DNA of 34,183 nt, from positions 1-34,183 of the forward strand of contig NW_022204670.1 in NCBI RefSeq assembly GCF_008831285.2, read 5' to 3'. The notes beneath the pieces are model-generated. The model did not search any database and was not told where the DNA came from. It saw only the letters and a program-made list of their open reading frames with translations. Position numbers and translations under genes: made by a program. This document shows positions 31,554-34,183 of this stretch, in pieces. Position 1 is the stretch's first letter. Every line of letters begins with the position of its first letter. The stretch is from Nymphaea colorata (taxonomy: Eukaryota > Streptophyta > Magnoliopsida > Nymphaeales > Nymphaeaceae).

Positions 31554-33812
31554 ATGCAAGAGGCAGCACCATAGGAAAATTACCAACGTGCCAAGAAGGA
31601 CAGGCACAGCTACAATATCGCAACTGAAGCCTTCAGTAACGGTGGCCGCGAGTTTGTTCTCTATAACCTGTCTCTCAAACGGGATTACACCGATGCCTAC
31701 GATTTCATCAACTTCCGCAGAGGACTCACCTATCTTTAGGAAATCATCGACTTCAAACATACAGAACCAGTAGTAGCTCGCAAGGGTCTTAGGAAGTTTA
31801 AAGACTTGCTTCCTGAGTATTTAGACCTGAAAGAGTCGCATGTCAGCAGTAGCAAGTTCCACGCAGGATAAAGAAATAGACTGTTCAAGACACTGAAGGA
31901 GCCCACTTTGACATCCTTCGTGATATACAACACCGACAAGCTGAATGGCGAAAATGCCCAATTCTCCTTCTTCCAGGGCTACTGGATCATCGGCAGCAAG
32001 AACAAAAGCTTAATGGCTGCCCAACCGTCTGATCTCGACAAGTTGAAAAATAAGCATTAGCACAAACTCACTATCCTCATTGCCCAGGCCTGGTTCAAGC
32101 TGCTGGCCACCAAGAGCGAGCAGGAACTGGCTGGCATTAAGGGCGAGCTGTCCAGGAGCACTCTCATTGGCGAATATTGCAATTCGAACAACATGCAGCA
32201 CATCATCGACTATGGAAAATAGCCTCAGATCTTCTTCTACGCTCTTGTGGAAAAGGATAACAGAGTTGATGAGTGCGTGCCCACTTCAGCTGCCTATAAG
32301 TTCTTGGAAACCTACGGATTGCCAGCAGCCAAATGCCAGACCATCCCCACGCAATCCTATGAGCAGACTATGGAACAGCTGAGATCTATCGTGGTCGCCA
32401 TGAATGAGCTGACCATGAAGGAGGGCGGAGAAGGCGGTGTCCTATACGTGAGTGGAGTAGACGCCAACGGAGAGCATACTCTCTTAGTCTGCAAGGTCAA
32501 AACCATAGAATATCGCATCTACCGCAAACTCAGGGAAAAACTCAAAATCTACATCTCGAAGCTGAATAAGGGCTATGAAAATCTACTCAAAAAGTTCAAT
32601 AAAGAAATAGCTGAGATCGCAAGAGAGTTCCAGCTGAACCGTCCTCTTGACACGTACGTCGAGCTGGCCAAGAGAAGCTTCTAGCTCTGCCAGGACCAGT
32701 CCAGACCCATTTCCCGTTTTGTCAGCAATAGATTCATTGATTTCCTCAGACTGGTGGAGAAGAATATCAGTAGGGAAAAGTTCATGGAGATCGTGAACTC
32801 CAGCACAGAAGAACTGGACCTACAAGGAGAAGAGGAAGAGGAGGTAGAGAAGGAGAAGTAAGAGGAAATAGAGGCGGGAGAAGAGGGACAGCAAATTGAG
32901 GGGGAAAAAGAAGAAGAGAATAAGATAAAGAAGGTGATAGTGCTGATTCCAGTCACGATGCCTTCCACCGGCAAGTCCTCCCTCCTCGAAATCATAGAAA
33001 AGAGGCAACCTGGCTTCAGACTGTGGTCGACTTCCAATGACGAGATAAAGCGAAGAGTGATGGACGAACTGAGAAAGAAAAAGAAGACGATGACTAGAGA
33101 ATAGGCCTTCGAGAAGGCAAGAGATCCTGCCAACAAAGAGTTTTTCAAGAGCATCGGAGACATCCTCAAGAATATTTCCCTTTCTCCTGAGAGCAGCCAC
33201 GTCCTTTATCTGGACAAGAACCACCCAGAAAATGTGCTTAAGAAGACCAATGACTGCATTAATGAAGCTGCCTCCAAGTTCACCAACATCAAAGTGCTTA
33301 GACTTGGTCTGTTCCCCCTAAGTGTGACTCGATTCGAGGAAAAGGGAGCCTACAGATACCCCTACTCTGCAGCCTATATGCTAACTTGCCTTAAGCGGGT
33401 CTCCAATCGCGCCGAGCATCTCACTTTGGAAGGCTCTGACGCCGACCGCTGCAGGATTGTGTTTGGATTTGCAAATCTCTTCAGGAACTTCTCCCTCAGT
33501 CCCTACAACATCGCCAAGTATTTCGACGGTAAGGTGCAGTTCCAGTTCAACAATTAGAACTGTTTGGATGCTGAGAAAGACGCTGAGCTTTTGGCTTTGT
33601 TCAAGGAGGTCCTGCTATCGGGCAAGCCAGGCAGTTTCGACCTTACGCATCCCAAATTGGAGCTCTTCGTGGACATTCTGAAGCAGTGGAACCTTCAGGA
33701 GTTGCCGAGGGAGGAATGCGCTAACGATGCCTTGCAGCGTCTGAGGGATATCTTCTCGGATTTCGACAACTATGGGAAGGCTGAACAAAAATAGGGGTAA
33801 AAGTAGCAATGA
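31554..33812 (+). CDS. RNA ligase with C-terminal P-loop (polynucleotide-kinase-like) domain
   Basis: 752 residues, ATG 31554 to TGA 33812, no intron. The N-terminal half has the order of nucleotidyltransferase (ATP-dependent RNA ligase) motifs: motif I DKLNGE with adenylated Lys129 (K-x-N-G), motif III-like GYWIIGSKNKSLM, motif IV-like TLIGEYCN, then IFFYAL, and motif V-like LVCKVKTIEYRIYRKL (K-x-K). A Glu/Lys-rich acidic linker follows (about residues 420-458), then a P-loop domain: VIVLIPVTMPSTGKSS (Walker A, Lys474), SSHVLYLDKNHP and NIKVLRLGLFPLSV. This ligase-kinase order resembles fungal/plant tRNA ligases, which heal and seal 5'/3' ends in tRNA splicing and RNA repair; no cyclic phosphodiesterase domain is recognised in the last 100 residues. 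Ends shortly before the right subtelomere. Confidence 0.8.
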
Positions 33813-34156
33813 GGATGATGATTTATAAGCTCTTCAATAAATATAGAATGATGGAAAATTGTTTAAGATGGCTATTTTTAGTTGATGGTTGGGGAGGATT
33901 AGGTCGAATCGGTGATATGGGCAGCTTTATATAGATTTTGCGTCATTAACGCCATTACGGACAGAAATGTGGAGTTTTCTCTGAGGGTTTTTACTCTTGT
34001 TGATGGAATTAACAAACAAAAGTATATGTTAGTGGGTGTTGGGAGGGCCATCCGGTGGATGTAGATGGCACTTGCGTTATTTTACACAGAGTTATTAAAT
34101 TATTTGTTTATTATATTGATGTTGTTCAAACACGCCCCGCATCATTGATGGCTGCT
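33813..34156. other. Right subtelomeric non-coding region
   Basis: AT-rich, no coding frame or RNA gene seen. Contains at 34034-34047 the same 14-mer as the left subtelomere (175-188), in the same plus-strand orientation. Confidence 0.6.
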
Positions 34157-34183
34157 GGGGTTGGGTTGGGTTGGGGTTGGGGT
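34157..34183. repeat. Telomere (G-rich strand)
   Basis: GGGGTT units mixed with at least two GGGTT units, directly after unique sequence ending GCTGCT. It marks the right chromosome end. Confidence 0.96.

Noticed and set aside
1-34183. tRNA, rRNA or other structured RNA genes and transposons
   Set aside because: No cloverleaf, rRNA-like, transposase or reverse-transcriptase sequence was recognised by eye; a tRNAscan-SE and Infernal run would settle this.

Overview
The window reads as one complete macronuclear chromosome of a ciliate. It opens with CCCCAA-type repeats, closes with GGGGTT-type repeats, and packs 17 protein genes between them. Reading frames stay open only if TAA and TAG are sense codons and TGA is the sole stop. 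Every gene I could delimit ends in TGA. At several conserved positions (for example the E of the HECT 'N-E-N' signature) TAA/TAG sits where relatives have glutamate, so I read them as Glu. That is the nuclear code known from peritrich ciliates (NCBI table 30). A Gln reading (Tetrahymena/Paramecium type) is the alternative. Base composition is near balanced in coding DNA and AT-rich between genes. Genus and species cannot be told from the sequence.

Layout. 1-55 telomere; 56-294 subtelomere; 295-2325 (+) HECT E3 ubiquitin ligase; 2480-3183 (-) FSH1/OVCA2-like serine hydrolase; 3237-3809 (-) unknown; 3949-4832 (+) HP1-like chromodomain/chromoshadow protein; 4895-5305 (+) unknown; 5393-6028 (-) unknown with coiled coil; 6131-10257 (+) GBP/atlastin-like large GTPase with a very long coiled coil; 10381-12030 (+) TRMT2A-type tRNA m5U methyltransferase; 12102-12833 (+) degenerate kinase; 12887-13741 (+) START-like protein; 13800-14320 (+) tail-anchored protein; 14368-15759 (-) multi-pass membrane protein; 15837-21437 and 22570-28181 (-) two tandem giant secreted Cys-rich repeat proteins, the second with a 1-nt frameshift near its 3' end; 29058-29678 (+) unknown; 29800-31470 (+) MORN-repeat protein; 31554-33812 (+) RNA ligase plus P-loop kinase; 33813-34156 subtelomere; 34157-34183 telomere.

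Nine introns are required to keep conserved frames open. All are 20 or 21 nt, begin GTA and end AG. Intergenic gaps are mostly 40-150 bp. The two long gaps (21438-22569 and 28182-29057) lie upstream of the duplicated Cys-rich genes and share conserved blocks at the same distance from each ATG. The genes do not form one pathway, as is usual for a eukaryotic chromosome. Themes are ubiquitin transfer, chromatin, membrane GTPase, tRNA modification, RNA repair and a secreted Cys-rich coat or matrix. The most notable points are the Glu reassignment, the ultra-short introns, the tandem Cys-rich gene pair, the ligase-kinase fusion and the HP1-like protein.
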